Positions 1-8,884 of a stretch of DNA of 64,000 nt are shown piece after piece. Positions within the stretch are counted from its first letter, which is position 1. Every line of letters begins with the position of its first letter. Below the pieces are notes generated by a model that had not been told where the DNA came from, did no database searches, and was given only the letters and a program-made list of their open reading frames with translations. The stretch spans positions 62,001-126,000 of the forward strand of contig NZ_VOBQ01000005.1 of the NCBI RefSeq assembly GCF_007833165.1, written 5' to 3'. The position numbers and the translations under genes are program-made. Origin of the DNA: Caenimonas sedimenti. Its GTDB lineage: Bacteria; Pseudomonadota; Gammaproteobacteria; Burkholderiales; Burkholderiaceae_C.

Positions 1-1
1 G

Positions 2-394
2 GAAGCCCTGGAGCCGCTGCTGCAGCGGCGGGCGCTGCGTTCCGGCGAAATGCTCATGGCGCAGGGCGATGAGTCCGATGAAAGCGTGTACCTGATCGAG
101 CGGGGCCGGCTGGCGGTGCGCCTGCCCACCCATGGCGAAGGGCAACGGCTGGCCAGCCTGATGAGCGGCACCATCGTCGGTGAAATGGCGCTGTATGACC
201 AGGCGCCCCGCTCGGCCAACGTGGTGGCCGAACGCAAGAGCGTCGTCTGGGGCCTGAGTCGCGGCGCCGTGGAGCACCTGCACACCACGGCCCCCGACAC
301 GGCCATGCAGGTGCATGCCTTCATCATGCGCACGATGGCCGAAAGAGTGCGGCAGGCGAACGCCGCGATTTCTGCCCTGCAACGCGGGGCCTGA
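2..394 (+). CDS. Cyclic nucleotide-binding-domain protein, C-terminal part (gene begins before the window)
   Basis: The reading frame is already open at base 2 and runs to a TGA at 392-394, so the N-terminus lies outside the window. What is visible is a cNMP-binding (CAP_ED) fold: the GDESDESVYLIERGRL strand pattern, then GTIVGEMALYDQAPRSANV, which is the phosphate-binding cassette (GEMAL...RSA). This domain is known as a regulatory module at the C-terminus of SulP-type anion transporters and in Crp-like proteins. No DNA-binding helix-turn-helix follows, because the protein ends about 45 residues after the cassette, so a Crp regulator is unlikely. A transporter-linked regulatory domain is my inference; the rest of the gene would decide it. 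Confidence 0.75.
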   Translation, partial: EALEPLLQRRALRSGEMLMAQGDESDESVYLIERGRLAVRLPTHGEGQRLASLMSGTIVGEMALYDQAPRSANVVAERKSVVWGLSRGAVEHLHTTAPDTAMQVHAFIMRTMAERVRQANAAISALQRGA

Positions 395-403
395 CGTCGG
401 CCT

Positions 404-3400
404 TCAGCTATTGAGCTGAGCCCACACCTTGTCGAGCCGCTTCATGCTCACCGGTTGCGGCGTGCGCAGTTCCTGCGCGAAGAAGCTCACGCGCAGTTCC
501 TCGAGCAACCAGCGGAACTCCTGCATGCGGTCATCGACGGCGCCCTTGCGCTCCGCCACCAGCCGCCAGTAGCGCTGCTCCTGCGGCTTCAGTTCGGCCA
601 GGCGAGCGGCGTCGCGCGCCGGGTCGCCCCGCAGCTTGTCCAGGCGCAGCACGATGGCCTTGAGGTAGCGCGGAAAGTGCTGCAGGGCTGGCCAGGGCGT
701 CGTCGCCAGGAACCGTTTGGGCACGAGCCGCTGGAGCTGCTGCACCGCATCCGCATTGGCGTCCGGATGGTTGCGGGTGTCCTTGATCTTGCGGGCCGCC
801 GCCGCGTACTCGCCCAGGATCGACGCTGCCAGCCGGGCGACCTCGTTCGCGATCAGCGTCAACCGGCCGCGCCCTTCTTCCAGCCGGCGCTTGAAAGCGG
901 CCTCGTCCGTGGGCAGCGGATCGAGCAGGAACGCGCGGTCCAGGGCGACGTCCAGGATCTGTTCGCGCAGTTCCTCCTGCGTGCCCAGCGGCATGAAGGC
1001 CACGGCCATCTTCTGCAGCTCGGGGATGTTCTTCTCCAGGTACTTCAGCGCATCCTTCAGCTGCAAGGCGAACAGGCGCCGCAATCCGGTCCGGTGCTTG
1101 GCGGCCGCCACGCCAGGTTCGTCGAACACCTCGATGGCCACGGCGTCGCCCAGGTCCACGAGCGCCGGGAAGCCGACCAGGCTGGTGCCGCCCTTGCGGA
1201 TTTCCATGAGTTCGGGGAGTTCGCCGAAGGTCCAGGCGGTGTATTTCTTTTCCCCTCCCCCCTCTGGGGGGAGCTTGGGAGGGGGGGTCGCAAGAGCGCC
1301 CCCACCCTGCCCGCCCCCGGAGGGGGAGGGAGAAGACACCTTCAACCCCGCCAGTGCCTGGAACGCCCCTCTGGCCTGCGCCCCCAGCTCCGCCTTCAAC
1401 GCCCCCAGGTTGCGGCCCATGCCCAGTTGCCGCCCGTGCTCGTCGACCACCCGGAAGTTCATGAACAGGTGCGCGGGCACCATGTCCAGCTTGAAGTCGG
1501 CCCGCTTCACGTCCAGGCTGGTGGCGTCACGGACGATCTTGAGGAGCGCTTCGGTCAGCCCGCCCTGGGCCCAGGCCTCGGGCGTGCTCAACTGCGCGGC
1601 AATGCGTGTCGCGGATTCCGGCAGGGGCACGAAGCGCGAGCGCGGCTTCTGCGGCAGGCTTTTCAGGAGGGCCTGTACCTTGTCCTTGAGCATGCCCGGC
1701 ACCAGCCATTCCGCCCGCTCCTCGCTCACCTGGTTCAGCACGAACAAGGGCACGCTGACGGTCAGGCCGTCACGCGCATCGCCCGGCTCGTGCAGGTAGG
1801 TCGCGCTGCAATCGACGCCGCCGAGCTTGAGCGTGCGGGGGAACGCGTTGCTGGTGATCCCGGCGGCCTCGTGCCGCATCAGCTCGTCGCGCGTGAGCTT
1901 CAGCAGCTGCGGGTTGGTCCGGACCGCTTCGCGGTACCAGCGCTCGAAGGTCGCGCCGCTGTAGACGTCCTTGGGCAGCTGCTGGTCGTAGAACGCGAAG
2001 ATCAGCTCCTCGTCCACCAGCACATCCTGCCGGCGGGCCTTGTGCTCCAGTTCCTCGACCTGCTTCACCAGCTTCTGGTTGGCGGCCAGGAAAGGCAATT
2101 TTGTTTCCCACTGGCCTGCCACCAGCCCTTCGCGGATGAAGATGTCGCGCGCGCCCTGCAGGTCGACCCGGGCGAACGGCACGCGCCGGCCGCTGTAGAC
2201 CACCAGCCCGTAGAGCGTGGCCCGTTCCAGCGCGACCACCTCGGCGGCCTTCTTCTCCCAATGCGGGTCCAGCAACTGCTTCTTCAGCAGGTGACCGGCC
2301 ACCTGCTCGATCCATTGCGGCTCGATGTTGGCGATGCCCCGTCCGAACAGGCGTGTGGTCTCCACCAGTTCCGCGCAGACGACCCAGCGGCCCGGGCGCT
2401 TCTTCAGGTGGGCGCCGGGGTGGCGGTGGAACTTGATGCCACGGGCGCCGAGGTAGACCTCCTCTTCCTCCAGCTTCATGCCGATGTTGCCCAGCAGGCC
2501 GGCGAGCATCGACTTGTGCAGTTCCTCGTAGCCCGCCGGCTCGGCGTTCAGGCGCCACTTGTGTTCCGCCACCACGGTGTGGAGCTGGCTGTGCACGTCG
2601 CGCCACTCGCGCACCCGGCGCACGTTGATGAAGTTCTGGCGCAGCAGCTGTTCGTACTGCCGGTTCGAAAGCTTGTGATCCGTCCCATGCCCCCCGCGCG
2701 CCTCGTCCAGCCACTTCCACAGCCGCAGGTAGCCCGAGAACTCGCTCTTCTCGTCGTCGAACTTGGCGTGCTGCTGGTCGGCCTGCGCCTGCAGGTCCAG
2801 CGGGCGGTCGCGGACGTCCTGCAGGGACAGCGCCGAGGCGATGACCAGCACTTCGTCGAGAGCGCCGCGCTCGCGCGCCTCCAGGATGATGCGGCCCACG
2901 CGCGGGTCCAGCGGCAGGCGGGCCAGTTCCGCGCCCATGGCCGTGAGCACGTTGTCGTCGTCCACCGCACCCAGCTCGGCCAGCAACTGGTAGCCGTCGG
3001 TGATGGCGCGCCGGGCCGGCGGATCGATGAAGGGGAAGTCCTCCACCCCGCCCAGGTGCAGCGACTTCATGCGCAGGATCACGCCCGCCAGCGAGGAGCG
3101 CAGGATTTCCGGATCGGTGAAGCGCGGCCGGCCGGCGAAATCGGCTTCGTCATAGAGCCGGATGCAGATGCCATTGGCGACCCGGCCGCAACGCCCGGCG
3201 CGCTGGTTGGCCGCGGCCTGGCTGATCGGCTCGACCAGGAGCTGCTCCACCTTGCTGCGGAAGCTGTAACGCTTGACGCGGGCGGTGCCTGTGTCGATGA
3301 CATAGCGGATGCCGGGCACGGTCAGCGACGTTTCCGCCACGTTGGTGGCCAGGACGATGCGGCGGCCGCCGTGCGTATCGAACACGCGGTCCTGCTCTGC

Positions 3401-4237
3401 CTGCGAGAGGCGGGCGAACAGGGGCAGCACCTCGGCGTTGCGCGTCAGGACGTCGTGGGCCAGGTGCTTGCGCAAATGATCGGCAGCCTCGCGGATCTCA
3501 CGTTCGCCCGGCAGGAACACCAGGATGTCGCCCGGCGCATTGCCCCGCCACAACTCGTCGACCGCATCGGCGATCGCGTCGTTCAGGTCGAATTCGCGAG
3601 TCTCTTCGAAAGCGTGCCAGCGCTGCTCCACCGGGAACATGCGGCCCGAGACATAGATGACAGGGGCGGGCCCTACGGGGCCGGCGAAATGGCGGGCGAA
3701 GCGTTCGGCGTCGATGGTGGCCGAGGTCACCACCACCTTCAGGTCGGGGCGGCGCGGCAGGAGCTGGCGCAGGTAGCCGAGCAGGAAGTCGATGTTCAGG
3801 CTGCGCTCATGCGCCTCGTCGATGATCAGCGTGTCGTAGGCATTCAGCAACGGGTCCGATTGCGTCTCCGCCAGCAGGATGCCGTCGGTCATCAGCTTGA
3901 CCGAGGCGTCGCGCGACAGCCGGTCCTGGAACCGGACCTTGAACCCGACCACCTCGCCGAGCGGCGTCTCGAGCTCCTGCGCGATGCGTTTGGCGACGCT
4001 GGAAGCGGCGATGCGCCGCGGTTGCGTGTGCCCGATCAGCCGCCCGCGCTGGCCCGCCGGCGCATTGAGCTTGCCGCGGCCCAGGGCCAACGCGATCTTG
4101 GGCAGCTGGGTCGTCTTGCCGGAGCCCGTCTCGCCACAGACGATGACGACCTGGTGCGCCGCCATGGCGGCCATGATGTCCTCGCGCTTGGCGGAAACCG
4201 GCAGCGATTCCGGGAACGTGATGGAAAGGGAAGCCAA
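404..4237 (-). CDS. hrpA: ATP-dependent RNA helicase HrpA
   Basis: DEAH-box RNA helicase of 1277 residues, close to the usual ~1300 of HrpA. Walker A GETGSGKTTQ is at residues 35-44 and DEAH at 140-143. Motif VI (QRAGRCGR) lies near residue 345, followed by the winged-helix/HA2 region and the long C-terminal DUF3418 region. HrpA acts in the cytoplasm on mRNA and stalled ribosomes. Residues ~967-997 are an odd Pro/Gly/Ser-rich stretch (SPSPSGGGQGGG, PPPKLPPEGGG) encoded by an intergenic-type palindromic repeat that sits in frame (see repeat 1247-1336). The start at 4237 gives MASLSITFPESLP just before the helicase core. A 1299-residue open frame on the opposite strand is a high-GC shadow. Confidence 0.95.
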   Translation of the reverse strand: MASLSITFPESLPVSAKREDIMAAMAAHQVVIVCGETGSGKTTQLPKIALALGRGKLNAPAGQRGRLIGHTQPRRIAASSVAKRIAQELETPLGEVVGFKVRFQDRLSRDASVKLMTDGILLAETQSDPLLNAYDTLIIDEAHERSLNIDFLLGYLRQLLPRRPDLKVVVTSATIDAERFARHFAGPVGPAPVIYVSGRMFPVEQRWHAFEETREFDLNDAIADAVDELWRGNAPGDILVFLPGEREIREAADHLRKHLAHDVLTRNAEVLPLFARLSQAEQDRVFDTHGGRRIVLATNVAETSLTVPGIRYVIDTGTARVKRYSFRSKVEQLLVEPISQAAANQRAGRCGRVANGICIRLYDEADFAGRPRFTDPEILRSSLAGVILRMKSLHLGGVEDFPFIDPPARRAITDGYQLLAELGAVDDDNVLTAMGAELARLPLDPRVGRIILEARERGALDEVLVIASALSLQDVRDRPLDLQAQADQQHAKFDDEKSEFSGYLRLWKWLDEARGGHGTDHKLSNRQYEQLLRQNFINVRRVREWRDVHSQLHTVVAEHKWRLNAEPAGYEELHKSMLAGLLGNIGMKLEEEEVYLGARGIKFHRHPGAHLKKRPGRWVVCAELVETTRLFGRGIANIEPQWIEQVAGHLLKKQLLDPHWEKKAAEVVALERATLYGLVVYSGRRVPFARVDLQGARDIFIREGLVAGQWETKLPFLAANQKLVKQVEELEHKARRQDVLVDEELIFAFYDQQLPKDVYSGATFERWYREAVRTNPQLLKLTRDELMRHEAAGITSNAFPRTLKLGGVDCSATYLHEPGDARDGLTVSVPLFVLNQVSEERAEWLVPGMLKDKVQALLKSLPQKPRSRFVPLPESATRIAAQLSTPEAWAQGGLTEALLKIVRDATSLDVKRADFKLDMVPAHLFMNFRVVDEHGRQLGMGRNLGALKAELGAQARGAFQALAGLKVSSPSPSGGGQGGGALATPPPKLPPEGGGEKKYTAWTFGELPELMEIRKGGTSLVGFPALVDLGDAVAIEVFDEPGVAAAKHRTGLRRLFALQLKDALKYLEKNIPELQKMAVAFMPLGTQEELREQILDVALDRAFLLDPLPTDEAAFKRRLEEGRGRLTLIANEVARLAASILGEYAAAARKIKDTRNHPDANADAVQQLQRLVPKRFLATTPWPALQHFPRYLKAIVLRLDKLRGDPARDAARLAELKPQEQRYWRLVAERKGAVDDRMQEFRWLLEELRVSFFAQELRTPQPVSMKRLDKVWAQLNS
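1247..1336. repeat. In-frame palindromic GC-rich repeat inside hrpA
   Basis: Runs of the form CCCCTCCCCCCTC/TGGGGGGAG, then GGGAGGGGGGG, and later CCGCCCCCGG/AGGGGGAGGG, form two imperfect inverted repeats in about 90 bp. Repeats of this shape are familiar as intergenic elements in GC-rich proteobacteria. Here the element is inside the hrpA reading frame without breaking it and adds roughly 30 low-complexity residues between conserved regions. Confidence 0.6.
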
Positions 4238-4281
4238 GACTGCGAACGGCCAAAGCCCGTGATTATCGGGCCGCCGGGGGC

Positions 4282-5514
4282 TCAGCCGGGCGTGTGGGCG
4301 GCCTCAGTGTCCGTGAGGGGCAGTTCCGCGATCTGGCCGGCCTGCTGGTCGTAGTACGCCAGCCGGCTCGAATAGCTCCAGGCCGTGCGGGCCATGGCGC
4401 GCACGGTCGACACGGCGTGGGAGGGCCGGACCTGCGTGGTCGTCGTCAGGATGCCGATGCCCAACTCGGCTTCCCAAGCCGTCTCGGCGGCTTCCAGTCC
4501 CGCCACGTCAGCGCTGGTGCCCAGGAGCACCGGGCGGGCCAGCCGTTCGCGCATCTGCCGGGCCAGCGTGACGATGCGGGCAATGTCGGCCGGATGTCGC
4601 ACCAGCAGCAGGAATCCGTCCTCACCCAGGCGCCCCATGTCCGCGTGGACCGGCGCGCAGCGCCGCAGCCGGCTCGCGCAGATGAACAGCGCGTGGTTGA
4701 ACGCCGCGCGCCCATGCAGGTTTTCCAGCGCGTAAAGATTCGCGATGCAGATCGCGATGACGCCCACGGGCCGCACGCCGGCGTCGCGCTTGAAGAAGAC
4801 GTCGCCCACCATCTGCCCCGTCTCGCTGTGCGAGCGCATCCGCGTGACCGGGTCGTAGTTCGGACCATGCGCCATGACCTCGGACAGCTCCAGCAGGTAG
4901 GAGTAGCGGGACCAGAGCGCGGTCGCCATGACGGCGAGATAGGCCATCCCGGCCGTGGCGCTCATCGCATGGACGGCCCAAGGCGCATCCCGGTCCAGGG
5001 CGATCCAGCTCAGGCCGCCGACCGCGACCAGCATGAGGGTGACGCCGGAGACGGAAGCCCAGGCCAGCCGGTCGCCGCGCAGCGCGCTGCGCACGGCCGT
5101 GACCAGCATGGCCAGCCCCACGGAAAACGCGGCGACCGAGCTGAGCGCCAGCGCCTGCGTGGGCGGAAGCATCCAGCCCGCCGCCAGCACCAGGACCGCC
5201 ATCCCCACCATCCCGATCACCGCACGCCGGGCCCAGGCCCGCTGGCGCAGCAGGCCCAGCATGGACATCAGCATGAGGGCCAGCGATACCGCCGTCGCCA
5301 CGGCCACGTGGGCCAACAGGCGCGCCTGCGCGTCACCATGCAGCGGCAGCCAGCCCAGATAGGCCACCACGAAAGCGGCGGAGATCACCGCCGACAGGCC
5401 GGCCATCAAGGCCACCTGCTTCTGGGACCGGACGTACGCTGCCAGCGAGACTGCGAGCATCAGCGCCGCGGTGCCGAAGAACGCACCCCAGAATCCAGCC
5501 GCCAGCGTGTCCAT
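4282..5514 (-). CDS. Membrane protein with degenerate GGDEF domain
   Basis: 410 residues from the ATG at 5512-5514 (MDTLAAGFWGAFFGTAALML). The longer open frame upstream runs through argA on the other strand and is not coding. About seven hydrophobic segments fill residues ~5-210, followed by a GGDEF-like domain: NYDPVTRMRS is the usual NYD.LTGL.N opening. The catalytic GGDEF loop reads GRLGEDGFLLLV, so the signature is GEDGF. Loss of that loop generally means no diguanylate cyclase activity; such domains may bind c-di-GMP or GTP instead. The gene is divergent from argA with only about 63 bp between starts, so the promoters must overlap. Confidence 0.75.
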   Translation of the reverse strand: MDTLAAGFWGAFFGTAALMLAVSLAAYVRSQKQVALMAGLSAVISAAFVVAYLGWLPLHGDAQARLLAHVAVATAVSLALMLMSMLGLLRQRAWARRAVIGMVGMAVLVLAAGWMLPPTQALALSSVAAFSVGLAMLVTAVRSALRGDRLAWASVSGVTLMLVAVGGLSWIALDRDAPWAVHAMSATAGMAYLAVMATALWSRYSYLLELSEVMAHGPNYDPVTRMRSHSETGQMVGDVFFKRDAGVRPVGVIAICIANLYALENLHGRAAFNHALFICASRLRRCAPVHADMGRLGEDGFLLLVRHPADIARIVTLARQMRERLARPVLLGTSADVAGLEAAETAWEAELGIGILTTTTQVRPSHAVSTVRAMARTAWSYSSRLAYYDQQAGQIAELPLTDTEAAHTPG

Positions 5515-5577
5515 CGCCCGCACGATAACGCATCGCGGCGATTCCCTTAAACTGCCACGTTGCCTGCCCCACCCCTG

Positions 5578-6927
5578 ATGTCCGCGATCTTCAATTTCAC
5601 CTTCGTCCCCTGGTTCCGCTCGGTCGCGCCGTACATCCACATGCACCGCGGCAAGACCTTCGTGGTCGGCCTGGCGGGCGAAGCCATCGCCGCCGGCAAG
5701 CTGCACCACATCGCGCAGGACCTGGCGCTGATCCAGAGCATGGGCGTCAAGGTCGTTCTGGTGCACGGCTTCCGCCCGCAGGTGAACGAGCAGCTCAAGG
5801 CCAAGGGGCATGCGGCGAAGTACTCGCACGGCATGCGGATCACCGACGAGGTGGCGCTCGATTCCGCGCAGGAGGCCGCCGGACAACTGCGCTACGAGAT
5901 CGAGGCGGCATTCAGCCAGGGCCTGCCGAACACGCCCATGGCAGGCTCCACGGTGCGCGTGATCTCCGGCAACTTCATCACGGCGCGCCCGGTCGGCATC
6001 CTGGACGGCGTCGACTTCCAGCATTCCGGCCTGGTCCGCAAGGTGGATGCGGCGGGCATCAGCCGCACGCTCGGCATGGGCGCCATGGTGCTGCTTTCCC
6101 CGTTCGGGTTTTCACCCACGGGCGAGGCCTTCAATCTGTCGATGGAGGAGGTCGCCACCAGCGTGGCGATCGCCCTGCAGGCGGACAAGCTGATCTTCCT
6201 CACCGAAAGCCCGGGCGTGCGGATCAAGCCGCTGGAGCCCGAGGGCGAGGACAACCCGATCGACACCGAACTGCCGCTGGCCGCCGCCGAACAGCTGCTT
6301 GCCAGCCTGCCGCCGGCGCTGCAGCCCACGGACACCCCGTTCTACCTGCAGCACTGCGTGAAAGCGTGCAAGGCAGGTGTCGAGCGCAGCCACATCATCC
6401 CGTTCGCGATCGACGGTTCGCTGCTGCTCGAGGTGTACGTGCACGACGGCATCGGCACCATGGTCATCGACGAGAAGCTGGAGGAACTGCGCGAAGCCGG
6501 CGCCGACGACGTGGGCGGCATCCTCCAGCTGATCGAGCCCTTCGAGCGCGATGGGACCCTGGTGAAGCGCGACCGCACCGAGATCGAACGCGACATCGCC
6601 AACTACACGATCATCGAGCACGACGGTGTCATCTTCGCCTGTGCCGCGCTCTACCCCTACCCTGAGGCGAAGACGGGCGAGATGGCTGCGCTGACCGTCT
6701 CGCCCCAAAGCCAGGGCCAGGGCGATGGCGAGAAGGTGCTCAAGCGTGTCGAGCAACGGGCTCGCGCCATGGGCCTGGAGAGCATCTTCGTGCTGACCAC
6801 GCGCACCATGCACTGGTTCCTGAAGCGCGGCTTCGTGCAGGTCGATCCCGATTGGCTGCCGGAAGCCCGCAAGCGCAAGTACAACTGGGACCGCCGCAGC
6901 ATGGTGTTCGTGAAGAAACTGGCCTGA
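5578..6927 (+). CDS. argA: Amino-acid N-acetyltransferase (N-acetylglutamate synthase) ArgA
   Basis: 449 residues from ATG 5578 (MSAIFNFTFVPWFRSVAPYI); an in-frame TTG at 5560 is less likely. It catalyses acetyl-CoA + glutamate to N-acetylglutamate, the first arginine-biosynthesis step. An N-terminal amino-acid-kinase-like domain (GKTFVVGLAGEAI, VKVVLVHGFRPQVNEQL) occupies residues ~25-290. A C-terminal GNAT domain follows, with the acetyl-CoA loop at SPQSQGQGDGEKVLKRV and FLKRGFVQVD near the end. This two-domain layout is that of classical bacterial ArgA and argues against ArgB (no GNAT) or ArgJ. The lysE-type gene begins 11 bp after the stop, so co-transcription is likely. Confidence 0.93.
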   Translation: MSAIFNFTFVPWFRSVAPYIHMHRGKTFVVGLAGEAIAAGKLHHIAQDLALIQSMGVKVVLVHGFRPQVNEQLKAKGHAAKYSHGMRITDEVALDSAQEAAGQLRYEIEAAFSQGLPNTPMAGSTVRVISGNFITARPVGILDGVDFQHSGLVRKVDAAGISRTLGMGAMVLLSPFGFSPTGEAFNLSMEEVATSVAIALQADKLIFLTESPGVRIKPLEPEGEDNPIDTELPLAAAEQLLASLPPALQPTDTPFYLQHCVKACKAGVERSHIIPFAIDGSLLLEVYVHDGIGTMVIDEKLEELREAGADDVGGILQLIEPFERDGTLVKRDRTEIERDIANYTIIEHDGVIFACAALYPYPEAKTGEMAALTVSPQSQGQGDGEKVLKRVEQRARAMGLESIFVLTTRTMHWFLKRGFVQVDPDWLPEARKRKYNWDRRSMVFVKKLA

Positions 6928-6937
6928 GAAGCAACCG

Positions 6938-7570
6938 ATGGACATCTCCACCCTCCTCGTCTTCAGCCTCGTGGCATTGATCGCCATCGCCACGCCCGGC
7001 CCCACGGTGCTGCTTGCGTTGGCCAACGGCTCACGCTTCGGCGTGCGGCGCTCCCTGGCCGGCATGGCCGGCGCAGTGGCTTCCGATTTCGTCCTCGTCG
7101 GCGCGGTCGCGCTGGGCCTGGGTGCCCTGCTCGCGGCTTCGGAGTTCTGGTTCAGCGTGCTGAAATACGCTGGTGCGCTCTACCTGGCTTGGCTGGGCTG
7201 GCGGCTGCTGCGTTCGCAAGGCGGCATCGACCTGCCCGCCCCCGACGCGGGCGTCGCGGCCCAGGCGCCGCGGTCACTGTTCTGGCGCTCGTTCCTGGTC
7301 GCGGTCACCAATCCCAAGGGCTACCTGTTCTGCTCGGCCTTGCTGCCGCAGTTCATCGATCCGCACGCCGCGCAGGCGCCGCAATACGTGGTGATCGGCA
7401 TCGTCTTCGCGGCCCTGGATTTCTCGGTGATGTTCGGTTATGCGGTGCTGGGCGCGCGCGCCGTGCGCCTGCTGAAGGCCAACGCCGTGCGCTGGCTCGA
7501 CCGCATCTGCGGCGGCGCCCTGCTGGCGCTCGCGGGTTCGCTGGCGTTCGTCCGTCGAAGCGGGACCTGA
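6938..7570 (+). CDS. LysE/RhtB-family amino-acid exporter
   Basis: 210 residues with about six hydrophobic segments and the family's opening signature TPGPTVLLALANGSRFG (residues ~17-33). RhtB/LysE proteins are inner-membrane exporters of amino acids such as lysine, arginine, homoserine or threonine. The substrate cannot be read from the sequence. The position 11 bp after argA makes a basic amino acid an attractive guess but not a proven one. Confidence 0.85.
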   Translation: MDISTLLVFSLVALIAIATPGPTVLLALANGSRFGVRRSLAGMAGAVASDFVLVGAVALGLGALLAASEFWFSVLKYAGALYLAWLGWRLLRSQGGIDLPAPDAGVAAQAPRSLFWRSFLVAVTNPKGYLFCSALLPQFIDPHAAQAPQYVVIGIVFAALDFSVMFGYAVLGARAVRLLKANAVRWLDRICGGALLALAGSLAFVRRSGT

Positions 7571-7662
7571 GGCGCGCGGACCGCAGAGAAAGCCGGGCGG
7601 CTGACGGTCGCCACTTCCATGGTCCGACATCGTGGTTCTCTCGGAGGCGCTACCTTGGAGGG

Positions 7663-8319
7663 ATGGCCGAGTCCGAACCCCGCCTGCCCTATGAGAACCG
7701 CCGCCAGGCGGGCCGCCTGCTGGCCGCCCGGCTCGGGCATCTGCGCGGCCGGCCCGGCCTCGTCGTGCTGGCGTTGCCGCGCGGTGGCGTGGCGGTCGCC
7801 CATGAGGTCGCACTGGCCCTCGGCGCCCCGCTGGATGTCTTCGTCGTCCGCAAGCTCGGCTATCCCGGTCATGAGGAGTACGCCATGGGTGCGATCGCCA
7901 GCGGCGGCGTGCGCGTCATGAACCCCCTGCCGGGCACCCAGCCCAGCGCGGCCCAGGTCGACCGTGTGGTCGAGCGCGAGCAGCGCGAGCTGCTGCGGCG
8001 GGAAAGCCTGTATCGGGGCGATGCGCCGCCGCTGGCGGTGCAGGGCCGGACCGTGGTGGTGGTGGATGACGGCCTGGCGACCGGCGCCACCATGCGGGCC
8101 GCCGCCGAGGCCTTGCGGCAGCGGCATCCGCTCTACCTTTGCGTGGCCGTGCCGGTGGGGACGGCGGAGAGCTGCCGGGAGCTCCGCTCCGTCGCGGACG
8201 AAGTGGTCTGCGCGGCCATGCCAAAGCCCTTCCGGGCCGTGGGTGTGTGGTTCCGCGAGTTTCCGCAGGCGACCGACGAAGAGGTGCGGTCGCTGCTGGC
8301 CGAAGCCTCAGGTCGCTAG
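7663..8319 (+). CDS. Phosphoribosyltransferase-domain protein
   Basis: 218 residues from ATG 7663, preceded by GGAGGG. The PRPP-binding motif VVVVDDGLATGAT is at residues 131-143, with hood residues LALPRGGVAVAHEVA at 36-50. It resembles the stand-alone type-I phosphoribosyltransferases annotated as 'phosphoribosyltransferase family'. It is not recognisably Hpt, Apt or ComF, so the base substrate is unknown. Its last 12 bp overlap the 3' end of the convergent dsbB. Confidence 0.85.
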   Translation: MAESEPRLPYENRRQAGRLLAARLGHLRGRPGLVVLALPRGGVAVAHEVALALGAPLDVFVVRKLGYPGHEEYAMGAIASGGVRVMNPLPGTQPSAAQVDRVVEREQRELLRRESLYRGDAPPLAVQGRTVVVVDDGLATGATMRAAAEALRQRHPLYLCVAVPVGTAESCRELRSVADEVVCAAMPKPFRAVGVWFREFPQATDEEVRSLLAEASGR

Positions 8320-8844
8320 CGCGTGCCGCGGCATGCTGCGGCCGCGCAACTGGCGAACCAGCAGCACCAGGCCCACCAGCGCGAAGAACAGGAACCAGAG
8401 GAAGGACCAGTTCGCGATGGACAGGCCGAGGAAAGTCCAGTCAACCTTGGTGCAGTCGCCGCCGCCGCGGAAGATCATGGGGATCGCACGCTTGAGCGGA
8501 AAGGTCTCGATCATCCCGTACAGGTCACGGCCGCAGGAAGCGATCTCGGGCGGGTACCACTGCAGCCAGCTCTGGCGGGCGGCGACGAAGCCGCCGAAGC
8601 CGGCAAAGAGGGTCATCAGGCCGGCGCTGGCCACCAGGAAGCCGCGGGCCGGGACAAAGGCCGCGATGCCCGCCACCAGCGCCACCAGCACCAGCGCATA
8701 GCGTTGCACGATGCACATCGGGCACGGTTCGAGCTTGGCCGGCCCGTGCTGCAGGTACAGGCCGAAGGCCAGCATGGCCACGCAAGTCACGGCCACCAGG
8801 CCCAGGATGCGCCGCGGCGCCGTGTCGAACCAGTTCAAGAACAT
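8308..8844 (-). CDS. dsbB: Disulfide bond formation protein B
   Basis: 178 residues from ATG 8842-8844. Four transmembrane segments are visible. The periplasmic CPMC at residues 41-44 and the second cysteine pair C104 (ASCGRD) and C131 (GDCTKVDW) are the active cysteines of DsbB, which reoxidises DsbA and passes electrons to ubiquinone in the inner membrane. Length and cysteine spacing fit the family well. No dsbA is in the window. It is convergent with the phosphoribosyltransferase gene. Confidence 0.93.
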   Translation of the reverse strand: MFLNWFDTAPRRILGLVAVTCVAMLAFGLYLQHGPAKLEPCPMCIVQRYALVLVALVAGIAAFVPARGFLVASAGLMTLFAGFGGFVAARQSWLQWYPPEIASCGRDLYGMIETFPLKRAIPMIFRGGGDCTKVDWTFLGLSIANWSFLWFLFFALVGLVLLVRQLRGRSMPRHALAT

Positions 8845-8884
8845 TCGCTTCCCCAACCCGCGTGCCGGCCGGCACTGTCGTCCG

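Noticed and set aside
455..4354. 1299-codon open frame antisense to hrpA
   Set aside because: Long open antisense frames are expected in GC-rich DNA with strong third-position bias; its translation is low-complexity (His/Gln/Arg/Ala) and has no domain. hrpA on the other strand is certain.
5515..6024. N-terminal extension of the degenerate GGDEF gene
   Set aside because: The extra 170 codons run antisense through argA and have no membrane or domain look; ATG 5514 gives a normal hydrophobic N-terminus.
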